Source: Sphaerothrix gracilis
Lineage (GTDB): Bacteria > Cyanobacteriota > Cyanobacteriia > Phormidesmidales > Phormidesmidaceae
NCBI RefSeq assembly: GCF_030405905.1
Contig: NZ_JASATW010000018.1
Location: 1-64,000 of the forward strand
DNA: 64,000 nt
Direction: 5' to 3'
The translations under genes and the position numbers were made by a program. Numbering within the stretch: the first letter of the stretch is position 1; every line of letters starts with the position of its first letter. This document shows positions 1-8,172 of this stretch, piece after piece. Under the pieces are notes generated by a model. The model was not told the DNA's origin. It worked only from the letters and a program-made list of their open reading frames with translations, and did no database searches.

Positions 1-1
1 G

Positions 2-469
2 ACCCCTCAGAATTCTGCCTTAATTGGGCGGCTTCAGCGGAACCTGGCCGATATCGAACAAGTTGTCGATCGAACGGATGCACTTCTGCAGAAATATCTG
101 ACAACTCAAGATGAAGATTACTTGGGTACAATCGCTCTGAACCTGCATGGCTTTTATACGGGCACAGAGCGCGTGTTTGAGGAAGTTGCCCGCAGTCTGG
201 ATGAGTCTTTGCCCGCTGGCTCGGATTGGCACCGACCTTTATTGCAGCAGATGTCGGCTGACTTGCCTGAAATTAGGCCCGCTGTTATTCAGCCTGCAAC
301 CAGACACCTGCTTGATGACTACCGAGCATTTCGGCACGTTGTTCGCAATATCTATACGTTTGATTTGCGGGGTGACAGAATTCAAGCTCTGGCCGCAGGC
401 TTACGAACCTGCTACCAGGAGGTAAGACAAGACACTGATCGGTTCTGCGCTTTTTTGCGGCAGCTATAG
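2..469 (+). CDS. HepT-like ribonuclease-domain protein, 3' part (5' end outside window)
   Basis: The reading frame is open from the first bases of the window to a TAG at 467-469, so this is the C-terminal about 155 residues of a gene that starts upstream. The visible protein is helical. It contains a YRAFRHVVRNIYTFDL segment near the C-terminus, which resembles the conserved Arg/His/Tyr patch of HepT-like toxin domains (RNases that pair with MNT nucleotidyltransferase antitoxins). A HepT protein would normally sit beside a small nucleotidyltransferase gene; none is visible because the window begins here. Seen: open frame and the motif. Inferred: family and toxin role. It could instead be a stand-alone HepT-fold protein without toxin activity. 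Confidence 0.6.
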   Translation, partial: TPQNSALIGRLQRNLADIEQVVDRTDALLQKYLTTQDEDYLGTIALNLHGFYTGTERVFEEVARSLDESLPAGSDWHRPLLQQMSADLPEIRPAVIQPATRHLLDDYRAFRHVVRNIYTFDLRGDRIQALAAGLRTCYQEVRQDTDRFCAFLRQL

Positions 470-517
470 CAAAAGCACGCTCAAGGAAGCCAGGCCCCTT
501 GAGCGTGCGAATGCCGA

Positions 518-781
518 CTACTCTAGACGCACCAGCTTGACTAGCAAGCTCATGACGTGACCTGCATCCGGGGTGATGATGATCCGATCGCCGGGGATGC
601 TGATGGCGTTTGTCCAGCGGGCGAACTCGGCATAGTGCAGGGTGTGCAGGTGCAGCTTGGTGCGCTCGACTAGGGGCGGCGGGCCGATGAGAATATGGCG
701 GATGGGCTGGCGATCGCCGTCGCTAGGAACTGTCAGCTCAGCCGGGAGAGGCTGAGCCGGATCTGGGCCATGTTGAAACAT
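518..781 (-). CDS. Conserved 87-residue protein of unknown function, copy A
   Basis: I do not recognise a functional family. The 87-residue product has a variable N-terminal 25 residues, then a conserved core: PIRHILIG, a P..V.RT...LH stretch, a RW followed by I.IP..R.I, and a C-terminal VM.LLVKL.R.E. A second protein of exactly the same length and core is encoded at 50145-50408. There is no signal peptide, membrane segment or cysteine pair. A GGAG lies 8 nt before the ATG. The gene is preceded by a long leader with ordered hairpins (782-1083) that is shared with the second copy, so expression is probably controlled at the RNA level. Confidence is high that it is a gene, because paralogue and leader are both conserved; nothing can be said about its activity. 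Confidence 0.85.
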   Translation of the reverse strand: MFQHGPDPAQPLPAELTVPSDGDRQPIRHILIGPPPLVERTKLHLHTLHYAEFARWTNAISIPGDRIIITPDAGHVMSLLVKLVRLE

Positions 782-1083
782 GGGGATTCTCCGTTTTTTT
801 GGGTTTACAGGTTCCCTGTGTCCCAGGTGCGATCGCCGTTAGCGGGTTTTCACACCTGGGCTGAGTGTCAGGGAAGGAAACCCAAAAATTTACCGCCCCG
901 TTTGCCAGAGTGTTGCAAGTCGGAGCGGCTAGAGTAAAATACCCCAAGCCCATGCTTCCGGACTGGTCTGTTCAGTCTGGCTGGGTTAGAGGCCCGTTGT
1001 TGTTACAGCAACTTCGGGTCTCGCGCGGACAAATTTTTGGGAATAACGCAGGCGCAGGGAAGAATTTTGCAGACCTCCGTTAA
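782..1083 (-). promoter_or_regulatory. Structured leader RNA upstream of 87-residue gene, copy A
   Basis: Reading on the minus strand from the probable transcription start near 1083, the hairpins are as follows. H0 is 1081-1045 (8-nt arms, one mismatch). H1 is 1018-993 (CCCG and GTTG arms). H2 is 980-958 (CC.GACTG / CAGTC.GG). H3 is 928-893 (CCGC, CCG and TTGC arms, one G-U), followed by a TTTTT run, as in an intrinsic terminator. A long stem follows at 888-796 with perfect segments of 11, 7 and 8 bp. Its 5' strand contains the U-run of H3, and it ends about 14 nt before the ATG, leaving the GGAG free. The same order and spacing occurs at 49864-50144. Structures were paired by eye; no folding energies were computed. 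Confidence 0.7.
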
Positions 1084-1089
1084 GCCCAC

Positions 1090-1118
1090 ACATTAGCGTG
1101 TCTGGGAATTGGAGTCAA
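1090..1118 (-). promoter_or_regulatory. Sigma70-like promoter for leader copy A
   Basis: On the minus strand TTGACT (1118-1113) and TAATGT (1095-1090) are separated by exactly 17 nt. The equivalent position of the second copy has TTGACG, 17 nt and TAACGT (49829-49857). The distance from the -10 box to the first shared leader hairpin is nearly equal in both, which supports a real promoter. The transcription start is inferred to be about 1083. Confidence 0.6.
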
Positions 1119-1182
1119 TATTTTTGAGTCAGGGACAACGAGGGGCGATCGCCTCCTGCCCTTAAAATCCAATACTTTTTGC

Positions 1183-4140
1183 TTAGCCCTCTTCTAATAA
1201 CTGCTGAAATCGCTCATCATCTCGAATTGCATCAAAGTCTGAATCTGTTTTAGCCATTTCTCGATATTTAGAATCAAGCTCAATGGCGCGACTGAGAAAT
1301 TCAATGGCTAACTCAGTTTCTTTTTGCAACCCATAGCAACAAGCCTTGTTATAGAGCGCTTCGTGCAAGTCTGGCTTGGTGCTCAGCGCCTGCTCATAGC
1401 AGGCGATCGCTTCTTCTTTGCGGCCTAAAGCAGATAACGCTACCCCTTTGTTGTTGAGCGCTTCATAATAGTCTGGCTTGATGCTCAGCGCCTGTTCATA
1501 GCAGGCGATCGCTTCTTCTTTGCGGCCTAAATCATCTAACGCTACCCCTTTGTTGTAGAGCGCTTCGTGCTTGTCTGGCTTGATGCTCAGCGCCTGCTCA
1601 TAGACGGCGATCGCTTCTTCTTTGCGGCCTAAAGCAGCTAGCGCTAACCCTTTGTTGTTGAGCGCTTCGTGATAGTCTGGTTTGATGCTTAGCGCCTGCT
1701 CGTATGCGGCGATCGCTTCTTCTTTGCGGCCTAAAGCAAATAACGCATTCCCTTTGTTGCAGAGCGCTTCGTGATCGTCTGGCTTGATGCTCAGCGCCTG
1801 CTCATAGGCAGCGATCGCTTCCTCTTTGCGGCCTAAATCATCTAACGCTACCCCTTTGTTGGTGAGCGCTGCGTGATCGTCTGGCTTGATGCTCAGCGCC
1901 TGCTCATAGGCAGCGATCGCTTCCTCTTTGCGGCCTAAATCATCTAACGCTACCCCTTTGTTGTAGAGCGCTTCGTGCTTGTCTGGCTTGATGCTCAGCG
2001 CCTGCTCATAGGCAGCGATCGCTTCCTCTTTGCGGCCTAAAGCAAATAACGCATTCCCTTTGTTGTAGAGCGCTTCGTGCTTGTCTGGCTTGACGCTCAG
2101 CGCCTGCTCGTAGGCAGCGATCGCTTCCTCATAGCGGCCTAAAGCATCTAACGCTACCCCTTTGTTGTAGAGCGCTTCGTGCAAGTCTGGCTTGATGCTC
2201 AGCGCCTGCTCATAGAAGGCGATCGCTTCTTCTTTGCGGCCTAAAGCAGATAACGCTACCCCTTTGTTGTAGAGCGCTTCGTGCTTGTCTGGCTTGACGC
2301 TCAGCGCCTGCTCGTAGGCAGCGATCGCTTCCTCATAGCGGCCTAAAGCATCTAACGCTACCCCTTTGTTGTAGAGCGCTTCGTGCAAGTCTGGCTTGAT
2401 ACTCAGCGCCTGCTCATAGAAGGCGATCGCTTCTTCTTTGTGGCCTAAATCAGCTAACGCTAACCCTTTGTTGGTGAGCGCTGCGTGATCGTCTGGCTTG
2501 ATGCTCAGCACCTGCTCATAGAAGGCGATCGCTTCTTCTTTGCGGCCTAAATCAGCTAACGCATTCCCTTTGTTGGTGAGCGCTTTGTGATCGTCTGGCT
2601 GGATGCTCAGCGCCTGCTCGTAGGCGGCGATCGCTTCTTCTTTGCGGCCCAAGAAATACAAAGCATTTCCCTTAAAGAACCAAACAGTATCATCTTTGGG
2701 TTCGTACTCTAAAACTTGGGCAAAGAGGGTAACGGCTAACTCGTACTTCTCCAACTGATGAATAAACAGACTAAAATCTCTCAAAGATGACAGACAGGTT
2801 GCTGGATCTTGTTCGGTCAGCCGCTGCAAAATTTTGATTAGCTTGGGTAAATACTGACCAATATTGAGCGGAGCTGCGCTTCTGGCCTCAAGTTGCCCAT
2901 CCGCTGGAGTCAAAATGCCTTCAAAGTGAATGAGATAGTCTAACGCGGCCCGAAGCTGCCAGATTCGCCAGATATCTAACCTCAGCCTGTGTGTCAGCAA
3001 CATGCGGGCCGTTGCTAGCACAATTGGCTTTTTCAGTTCTACATTCACCTGCCGCAGCAGATCAACCGCATTATAGAGATACTTTGCCACCGGATATTGC
3101 TTGACTACGGTTCGATAGCTTTCTATCCAGGTACCCTTTAGCGTTTCTTCAAACGTCGCTAAACTCAGCTTATATTTGCGGTTGTGGGCTTGCTTGAGCT
3201 GTTTCACAATATTGCGATAGTTGCGATCGCTCTTGCGAGCCATTTGAGGAATGTCTGCTGTTTCAATTGAGATGTTGGCAGTTTGGGTGCGATTGCTTAG
3301 CACCGCTGCAATATCGTCTACATCTGGCTTCAACAGCTCGTAGTGTGAAAAGTAATCTCGAAACTGAGGGAACTGATTGAAATTCAAGATCTCCGCTGGA
3401 CTCAGTACGCTAGGGACATCCGGTTCTGTCTCATTTCGAGCCGTAGCAATCACCCGTACCCGTCCCGAACACGCTGTCTGATAGAACCGCAGCGTTTCCA
3501 CTAGCCGCTCTTGAAACGGCACCTTCAGCGGATCAGCAATCGACGCATCTTCCGCTATCGGCGCTGACTGCCTACCCAGAAAAATTGCCTGAGTTAGGTC
3601 ATCTAGAAGAAATAGCAAAGAAGGCTGAGAACCCAGACGATTAGCATCAAAGTGGGTCGGCACATTTAGCCACTCGTGATTTTTGAGCTTGAGAATCGTC
3701 CAGCCCTCGTGATTAAGCTGTCCTGCTAGCTGAATCGCTTCCCGCGTTTTACCTCGCCCCGACGGCCCTAAAATCAAAACGCTCCGTTTTCCAACCCTGA
3801 GCAAAGTTTCCAACTCCGCCTGCACATCTCGCCCTTCCTGCGTCGGCTGATAGGGAATATTGACATCTGCAAGCACATCATTTTGATCTTGCTGATTCGG
3901 CCAAAGCGCTGCCATCACATTTGGGGTCTTGGGAGCAATCACCTCAAATGGAAACGAGTCTATTTTAGGTAGCGGCTTAGGCTGAGAGCGTCGTCTGAGC
4001 GATCGCCAAATTTTAGGAATTCTTGTTGCCAGCCACCATAGAAAGCCTAAGATTCCACTGGCAATGGCAACGGCTATTTCTTGGTTGTCTAACGACCACT
4101 GCCAGAGATCGGTTAAAAGCTGCCAGAGGGTAGTGAGCAA
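1183..4140 (-). CDS. Membrane-anchored P-loop NTPase with long TPR array
   Basis: 985 residues. Residues about 20-45 form one hydrophobic helix (SGILGFLWWLATRI), placing the rest in the cytoplasm. A P-loop NTPase follows, with Walker A GPSGRGKT near residue 125 and a Walker B-like LLFLLDDL near 180, then a helical region. From about residue 480 to the end there are 13 near-identical 34-residue TPR units and one degenerate unit. The layout (NTPase followed by superstructure-forming repeats) is that of STAND-type signalling or conflict proteins; the specific function is unknown. The array is encoded by a 102-bp tandem repeat. The gene is divergent from clpB with 318 bp between them. Confidence 0.8.
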   Translation of the reverse strand: MLTTLWQLLTDLWQWSLDNQEIAVAIASGILGFLWWLATRIPKIWRSLRRRSQPKPLPKIDSFPFEVIAPKTPNVMAALWPNQQDQNDVLADVNIPYQPTQEGRDVQAELETLLRVGKRSVLILGPSGRGKTREAIQLAGQLNHEGWTILKLKNHEWLNVPTHFDANRLGSQPSLLFLLDDLTQAIFLGRQSAPIAEDASIADPLKVPFQERLVETLRFYQTACSGRVRVIATARNETEPDVPSVLSPAEILNFNQFPQFRDYFSHYELLKPDVDDIAAVLSNRTQTANISIETADIPQMARKSDRNYRNIVKQLKQAHNRKYKLSLATFEETLKGTWIESYRTVVKQYPVAKYLYNAVDLLRQVNVELKKPIVLATARMLLTHRLRLDIWRIWQLRAALDYLIHFEGILTPADGQLEARSAAPLNIGQYLPKLIKILQRLTEQDPATCLSSLRDFSLFIHQLEKYELAVTLFAQVLEYEPKDDTVWFFKGNALYFLGRKEEAIAAYEQALSIQPDDHKALTNKGNALADLGRKEEAIAFYEQVLSIKPDDHAALTNKGLALADLGHKEEAIAFYEQALSIKPDLHEALYNKGVALDALGRYEEAIAAYEQALSVKPDKHEALYNKGVALSALGRKEEAIAFYEQALSIKPDLHEALYNKGVALDALGRYEEAIAAYEQALSVKPDKHEALYNKGNALFALGRKEEAIAAYEQALSIKPDKHEALYNKGVALDDLGRKEEAIAAYEQALSIKPDDHAALTNKGVALDDLGRKEEAIAAYEQALSIKPDDHEALCNKGNALFALGRKEEAIAAYEQALSIKPDYHEALNNKGLALAALGRKEEAIAVYEQALSIKPDKHEALYNKGVALDDLGRKEEAIACYEQALSIKPDYYEALNNKGVALSALGRKEEAIACYEQALSTKPDLHEALYNKACCYGLQKETELAIEFLSRAIELDSKYREMAKTDSDFDAIRDDERFQQLLEEG
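1361..2652 (-). repeat. 102-bp tandem repeat encoding TPR units
   Basis: About 13 units with a 102-bp period, each encoding one TPR (LGRKEEAIAAYEQALSIKPD-like). Every unit carries the HIP1 octamer GCGATCGC at the Ala-Ile-Ala codons. Two blocks of two units each (about 2076-2280 and 2281-2484) are near-identical at the DNA level and their -RYEEAIAAYEQALSVKPD- units are identical in protein. This points to recent duplication by recombination, and unit number probably varies between strains. Confidence 0.9.
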
Positions 4141-4192
4141 AAGATACTAAGGCTCAAAAGACTTGCCCCCAATTCTAACCAGTGTTGACTGC

Positions 4193-4310
4193 GTTGGGTT
4201 TCGCTATGCTCAACGCCAACCTACAAAAGCCCTAATTCTAGCTGTGTCATGAAATATTGTACTGACAACGAAACTTAAGAAAATCATCTTGAAGGCGGGC
4301 AGTGCCCGCC
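4193..4310. repeat. Two small palindromic intergenic repeats
   Basis: The 318-bp gap between the NTPase-TPR gene and clpB holds an imperfect palindrome (4193-4224, starting GTTGGGTTTC and ending GCCAACCTAC). It also holds a perfect hairpin GGCGGGC-agt-GCCCGCC (4294-4310) followed by CTACC. The second matches the GTAGGGTGGGC palindrome at 49406-49430 and belongs to the same small dispersed repeat type. The rest of the gap shows no gene. Confidence 0.6.
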
Positions 4311-4458
4311 CTACCGTGATAACCGTCCCCAGATGGCCTTTAGACGGCAACCCCCCTTAGAAACAGCGTGAACACCGATCCCTGCGATCGCTCCTGGCTG
4401 CCTACAATGCAGACATATCATGTTGACTCAAAATCATTGCTAGCCGGGGAGAGCGTGT

Positions 4459-7077
4459 ATGCAACCAACCAACCCCAATCAGTTCACCGAAAAAGCCTGG
4501 AGCGCGATCGCCCGGACCCCGGAGATCGCCAAGCAGTCTGGGCACCAGCAAATTGAAAGCGAACATTTGATGGCAGCCCTGCTAGAGCAAGAGGGCTTGG
4601 CTATCAGCATTTTGAATAAGCTGGAAGTGCCCGTACAGCAGCTCCGCGATCGCACCGACGCCTTTGTCAAAAAGCAGCCCAAAGTTTCAGGCAGTGCCTC
4701 TTCTGTATATTTAGGGCGATCGCTTGATGCCCTGCTCGATCGCGCTGAGAACTACCGCAAAGAATACAGCGACGACTTTATTTCGATTGAGCATCTCATT
4801 CTGGGCTATCTCAAAGACGATCGCTTTGGTAAAAGCATTTTTCAAGAGTTTGGCATCAGCGAAAATCGGCTACGAGATGCCATCACTCAGATTCGAGGCA
4901 ATCAAAAAGTGACCGATCAAAATCCTGAAGGCAAATACGAATCCTTAGAAAAATATGGCCGCGACCTGACCCAGCTGGCTCGTCAAGGCAAGCTTGATCC
5001 GGTGATTGGCCGGGATGACGAAATTCGCCGCACCGTGCAGATTCTCTCCCGCCGCACCAAAAACAATCCGGTGCTGATTGGCGAACCCGGCGTCGGTAAA
5101 ACCGCGATCGCCGAAGGGCTGGCCCAGCGGATTGTCAAAGGCGACGTGCCAGAATCCCTGCGCGATCGCAAGCTGGTAGCCCTCGATATGGGAGCGCTGA
5201 TTGCCGGGGCTAAGTATCGCGGTGAGTTTGAAGAACGGCTCAAGGCGGTGCTCAAAGAAGTAACAGACTCCAGCGGCCAGATTATTCTCTTTATCGACGA
5301 AATTCACACCGTTGTGGGCGCAGGGGCGACCCAGGGCGCGATGGACGCGGGTAACCTGCTGAAGCCGATGCTGGCGCGGGGCGAGCTGCGCTGCATTGGG
5401 GCCACGACCCTAGACGAGTACCGCAAATACATTGAAAAAGACGCGGCTCTAGAGCGGCGTTTCCAGCAGGTGTTTGTCGATCAGCCCAGCGTGGAAGATA
5501 CCATTTCCATCCTGCGGGGTCTGCGAGAGCGCTATGAGGTACACCACGGGGTGAAAATCTCCGACAACGCTCTAGTGGCTGCTGCGACGCTTTCGACTCG
5601 CTATATCAGCGATCGCTTCCTGCCCGACAAAGCCATTGACCTGGTAGACGAAGCCGCCGCTAAGCTGAAGATGGAAATCACTTCCAAGCCAGAGGAGCTA
5701 GACGAGGTAGACCGTAAGATTCTGCAACTGGAAATGGAGCGGCTGTCTTTGCAAAAAGAAACCGACCCGGCTTCTTTAGAGCGGTTGGATCGCTTAGAAA
5801 AAGAGATTGCTGACCTGAAAGAAGACCAGCGCACTCTCAACGCCCAGTGGCAGGCGGAAAAGGGCAGCATTGACCATATCCAGTCCCTGAAAGAAGAGAT
5901 CGATCAGGTCAATATCGAAATTCAGCAGGCCGAGCGGGACTATGACCTCAACAAAGCCGCCGAGCTGAAGTACGGCAAGCTGACTGACCTGCAGCGGGAG
6001 CTAGAGCAGGCGGAAACCCAACTGGCTGAGGCCCAAACCAGCGGCGCGTCCCTGCTGCGGGAAGAAGTCACCGAAGAAGATATTGCCGAAATCATCTCCA
6101 AGTGGACGGGCATTCCGGTGAGCAAGCTAGTGGAGTCAGAAATGCAAAAGCTGCTCAACCTGGAAGAGGAACTGCATCAGCGGGTAATCGGCCAGGAAGA
6201 AGCTGTAACCGCCGTAGCCGATGCAATTCAGCGATCGCGGGCCGGACTGGCTGACCCCAACCGTCCCACCGCTAGCTTCATCTTCCTTGGCCCCACGGGC
6301 GTCGGCAAAACGGAACTGGGCAAGGCCCTAGCGGCCTACCTCTTCGACACCGAAGACGCGATGGTGCGCATCGACATGTCAGAGTACATGGAGAAACATT
6401 CCGTCTCCCGCCTGATCGGTGCCCCTCCGGGCTACGTCGGCTATGACGAAGGTGGTCAGCTCACGGAGGCGATTCGGCGACGGCCCTATTCCGTCATCCT
6501 GTTCGACGAGATTGAAAAAGCTCACCCCGACGTGTTCAACGTCATGCTGCAAATCCTCGATGATGGCCGCGTCACCGATGCTCAAGGGCACACGGTTGAT
6601 TTCAAAAACAGCATCATCATCATGACCTCCAACATCGGCTCCCAGTACATCCTGGATGTGGCCGGAGACGATGAGCAGTACGACGAAATGCGATCGCGGG
6701 TGCTAGATTCCCTGCGCTCCAACTTCCGGCCTGAGTTTCTCAACCGGATTGACGAAATCATCATCTTCCACGCCCTGCGCAAGGAGCAGCTGCGGGAAAT
6801 CGTCAAGCTGCAGGTGCAGCAGCTTTCTAAGCGTCTTGATGATAAGAAGATGGCCTTACGCCTGTCGGAGGCAGCCTTAGACTTCCTAGCCGAAGTGGGC
6901 TACGACCCCGTCTATGGGGCCCGGCCTCTAAAGCGAGCTATTCAGCGCGAACTGGAAACCCAAATTGCCAAGGCCATTCTGCGCAGCGAGTTCACGGGCG
7001 GCGATACCATCTATGTCGATGTCGAGAATGAGCGTCTGTCCTTCAAGCGCTTACCGGCAGAGCTGCTGACCACATAG
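4459..7077 (+). CDS. clpB: ATP-dependent disaggregase ClpB
   Basis: 872 residues, the usual length for the family. ClpB is a cytoplasmic hexameric AAA+ chaperone that, with DnaK, pulls polypeptides out of aggregates after heat stress. Domains in order: Clp N-domain (about 1-150), first AAA+ module with GEPGVGKT near residue 208, the long coiled-coil middle domain (about 400-530), and a second AAA+ module with GPTGVGKT near 612 and a C-terminal D2 small domain. The middle domain and the absence of a ClpP-binding tripeptide loop separate it from ClpC. The ATG is preceded by GGGGAGAG. No CIRCE element was seen upstream. A terminator hairpin follows the stop. Confidence 0.96.
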   Translation: MQPTNPNQFTEKAWSAIARTPEIAKQSGHQQIESEHLMAALLEQEGLAISILNKLEVPVQQLRDRTDAFVKKQPKVSGSASSVYLGRSLDALLDRAENYRKEYSDDFISIEHLILGYLKDDRFGKSIFQEFGISENRLRDAITQIRGNQKVTDQNPEGKYESLEKYGRDLTQLARQGKLDPVIGRDDEIRRTVQILSRRTKNNPVLIGEPGVGKTAIAEGLAQRIVKGDVPESLRDRKLVALDMGALIAGAKYRGEFEERLKAVLKEVTDSSGQIILFIDEIHTVVGAGATQGAMDAGNLLKPMLARGELRCIGATTLDEYRKYIEKDAALERRFQQVFVDQPSVEDTISILRGLRERYEVHHGVKISDNALVAAATLSTRYISDRFLPDKAIDLVDEAAAKLKMEITSKPEELDEVDRKILQLEMERLSLQKETDPASLERLDRLEKEIADLKEDQRTLNAQWQAEKGSIDHIQSLKEEIDQVNIEIQQAERDYDLNKAAELKYGKLTDLQRELEQAETQLAEAQTSGASLLREEVTEEDIAEIISKWTGIPVSKLVESEMQKLLNLEEELHQRVIGQEEAVTAVADAIQRSRAGLADPNRPTASFIFLGPTGVGKTELGKALAAYLFDTEDAMVRIDMSEYMEKHSVSRLIGAPPGYVGYDEGGQLTEAIRRRPYSVILFDEIEKAHPDVFNVMLQILDDGRVTDAQGHTVDFKNSIIIMTSNIGSQYILDVAGDDEQYDEMRSRVLDSLRSNFRPEFLNRIDEIIIFHALRKEQLREIVKLQVQQLSKRLDDKKMALRLSEAALDFLAEVGYDPVYGARPLKRAIQRELETQIAKAILRSEFTGGDTIYVDVENERLSFKRLPAELLTT

Positions 7078-7099
7078 CCCACAGCGACTGATCTTGTCT

Positions 7100-7148
7100 G
7101 GATTGGGTACGAGGCGGCGATCGCACTTACCCAATCCGCCCTTTTCTC
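7100..7148 (+). terminator. Intrinsic terminator after clpB
   Basis: Perfect 10-bp arms GGATTGGGTA (7100-7109) and TACCCAATCC (7128-7137), followed by GCCCTTTTCT, 23 bp after the clpB stop codon. Confidence 0.75.
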
Positions 7149-7548
7149 GTGCTTTTCTATGAAAAAAGGTGATCTTTGGCGGATCTACCATCGAAACAAG
7201 CGAAGTTAACAAAATAAGCTGTGTGATCTTAGTTGTTAAAACGGATCCATAGTTTATAGAATAGTGTTCTAGGACTGGGTGCTTGTTGCTCTAGTAAAAA
7301 TCCGCAAAGACATCATTAAAATTTCGACAAAAAAGTCTTTGCTATTACATCTTAAGTCCGTAAACTCTAGCAAAAATCAGGTTTACAAGACTCTAGGCAG
7401 TAAAGAAGATTTGGGTTGGTACGTGGCTACAGTTAGCAGTCGATGATCGAGCGACGGCTTGATTAGCGTTCCAACAAGCAGCAGATAGCGCTTGACTATC
7501 AGGGATCGTGCATCGTTTACCCCATGCTGTTAGTGCGAGTTGTAATAC
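7149..7548. other. 400-bp AT-rich intergenic leader before comFB gene
   Basis: No credible ORF or RNA gene. One stem is visible: GCAAAGAC (7304-7311) pairs with GTCTTTGC (7335-7342) around an A/T-rich loop. The region is long for a cyanobacterial spacer and could contain the promoter and 5' UTR of the comFB-family gene. Confidence 0.4.
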
Positions 7549-8169
7549 ATGACCGTGGTTCCCACAGCCCCGAAACGGGAATACATCAACGTGATGGAGG
7601 TCTTAGTTGCGGAAGAAGTTGTCCAGCAGCTAAAGAAACTCCCCCCGCGCGTTTTGAAATACGTTAAGCGTGCAGAAGTTGAAACCTATGCTCTGAATCG
7701 ACTGCCAGCTCTCTATGCCTCTAGCGAGAAGGGCTGGGAGCATCAGGTTGAGAAGGCTCAGGGAGAGCTGCACAGCAAGATTGTGCACGCGGTGCGTCAG
7801 GCTTTTGCAGCCGTTCAGGTTGATCCAATTCGCCTATCCCAGCCGCTCAATTTACAAGCAGAGGCGGATTCGCAAGCGATTTTACAGGCTTTTCGCGAAC
7901 TGCTGAAGCAGCCTGACCTTTCCTGGGAAGAAGTGCTCAAGCGCATCAAGCAGATAATCCGTACCAAGTCCTCAGCGCCACCGCCACCGCCACCCCCGCC
8001 ACCCGGTCAGCATGGAACTTCTTGGCGTCCGGGAACTTACGGCGGCGAACTCTCCTGGCGACACCGACAGCCGCGATCGCCCCAACCTCCTCGTCCCCCC
8101 CGTCCCTCGCAGTCTTCACAGGGAAGGACCTCTTCCTACGGCTGGGATGACCCCCACTACCGCACCTAG
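7549..8169 (+). CDS. ComFB family protein with proline-rich tail
   Basis: 206 residues. The first about 100 residues match the late-competence ComFB family: a conserved NVMEVLVAEEV start, then EVETYALNRLPALYASSEKGW. ComFB-family proteins in cyanobacteria have been reported as cyclic dinucleotide (c-di-GMP) receptors affecting cell size and motility-related functions; that role is transferred from the family, not shown here. A tail follows with nine consecutive prolines and an Arg/Pro/Ser-rich disordered end, longer than the ComFB domain needs. It is convergent with the next gene, with 3 bp between the stop codons. Confidence 0.85.
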   Translation: MTVVPTAPKREYINVMEVLVAEEVVQQLKKLPPRVLKYVKRAEVETYALNRLPALYASSEKGWEHQVEKAQGELHSKIVHAVRQAFAAVQVDPIRLSQPLNLQAEADSQAILQAFRELLKQPDLSWEEVLKRIKQIIRTKSSAPPPPPPPPPGQHGTSWRPGTYGGELSWRHRQPRSPQPPRPPRPSQSSQGRTSSYGWDDPHYRT

Positions 8170-8172
8170 ACG

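Noticed and set aside
782..1083. Leader copy A as 6S RNA or another known housekeeping RNA
   Set aside because: 6S RNA is one long interrupted rod; this leader is a chain of separate hairpins leading into an ORF.
4945..5307. 120-codon minus-strand ORF
   Set aside because: Antisense shadow of clpB.
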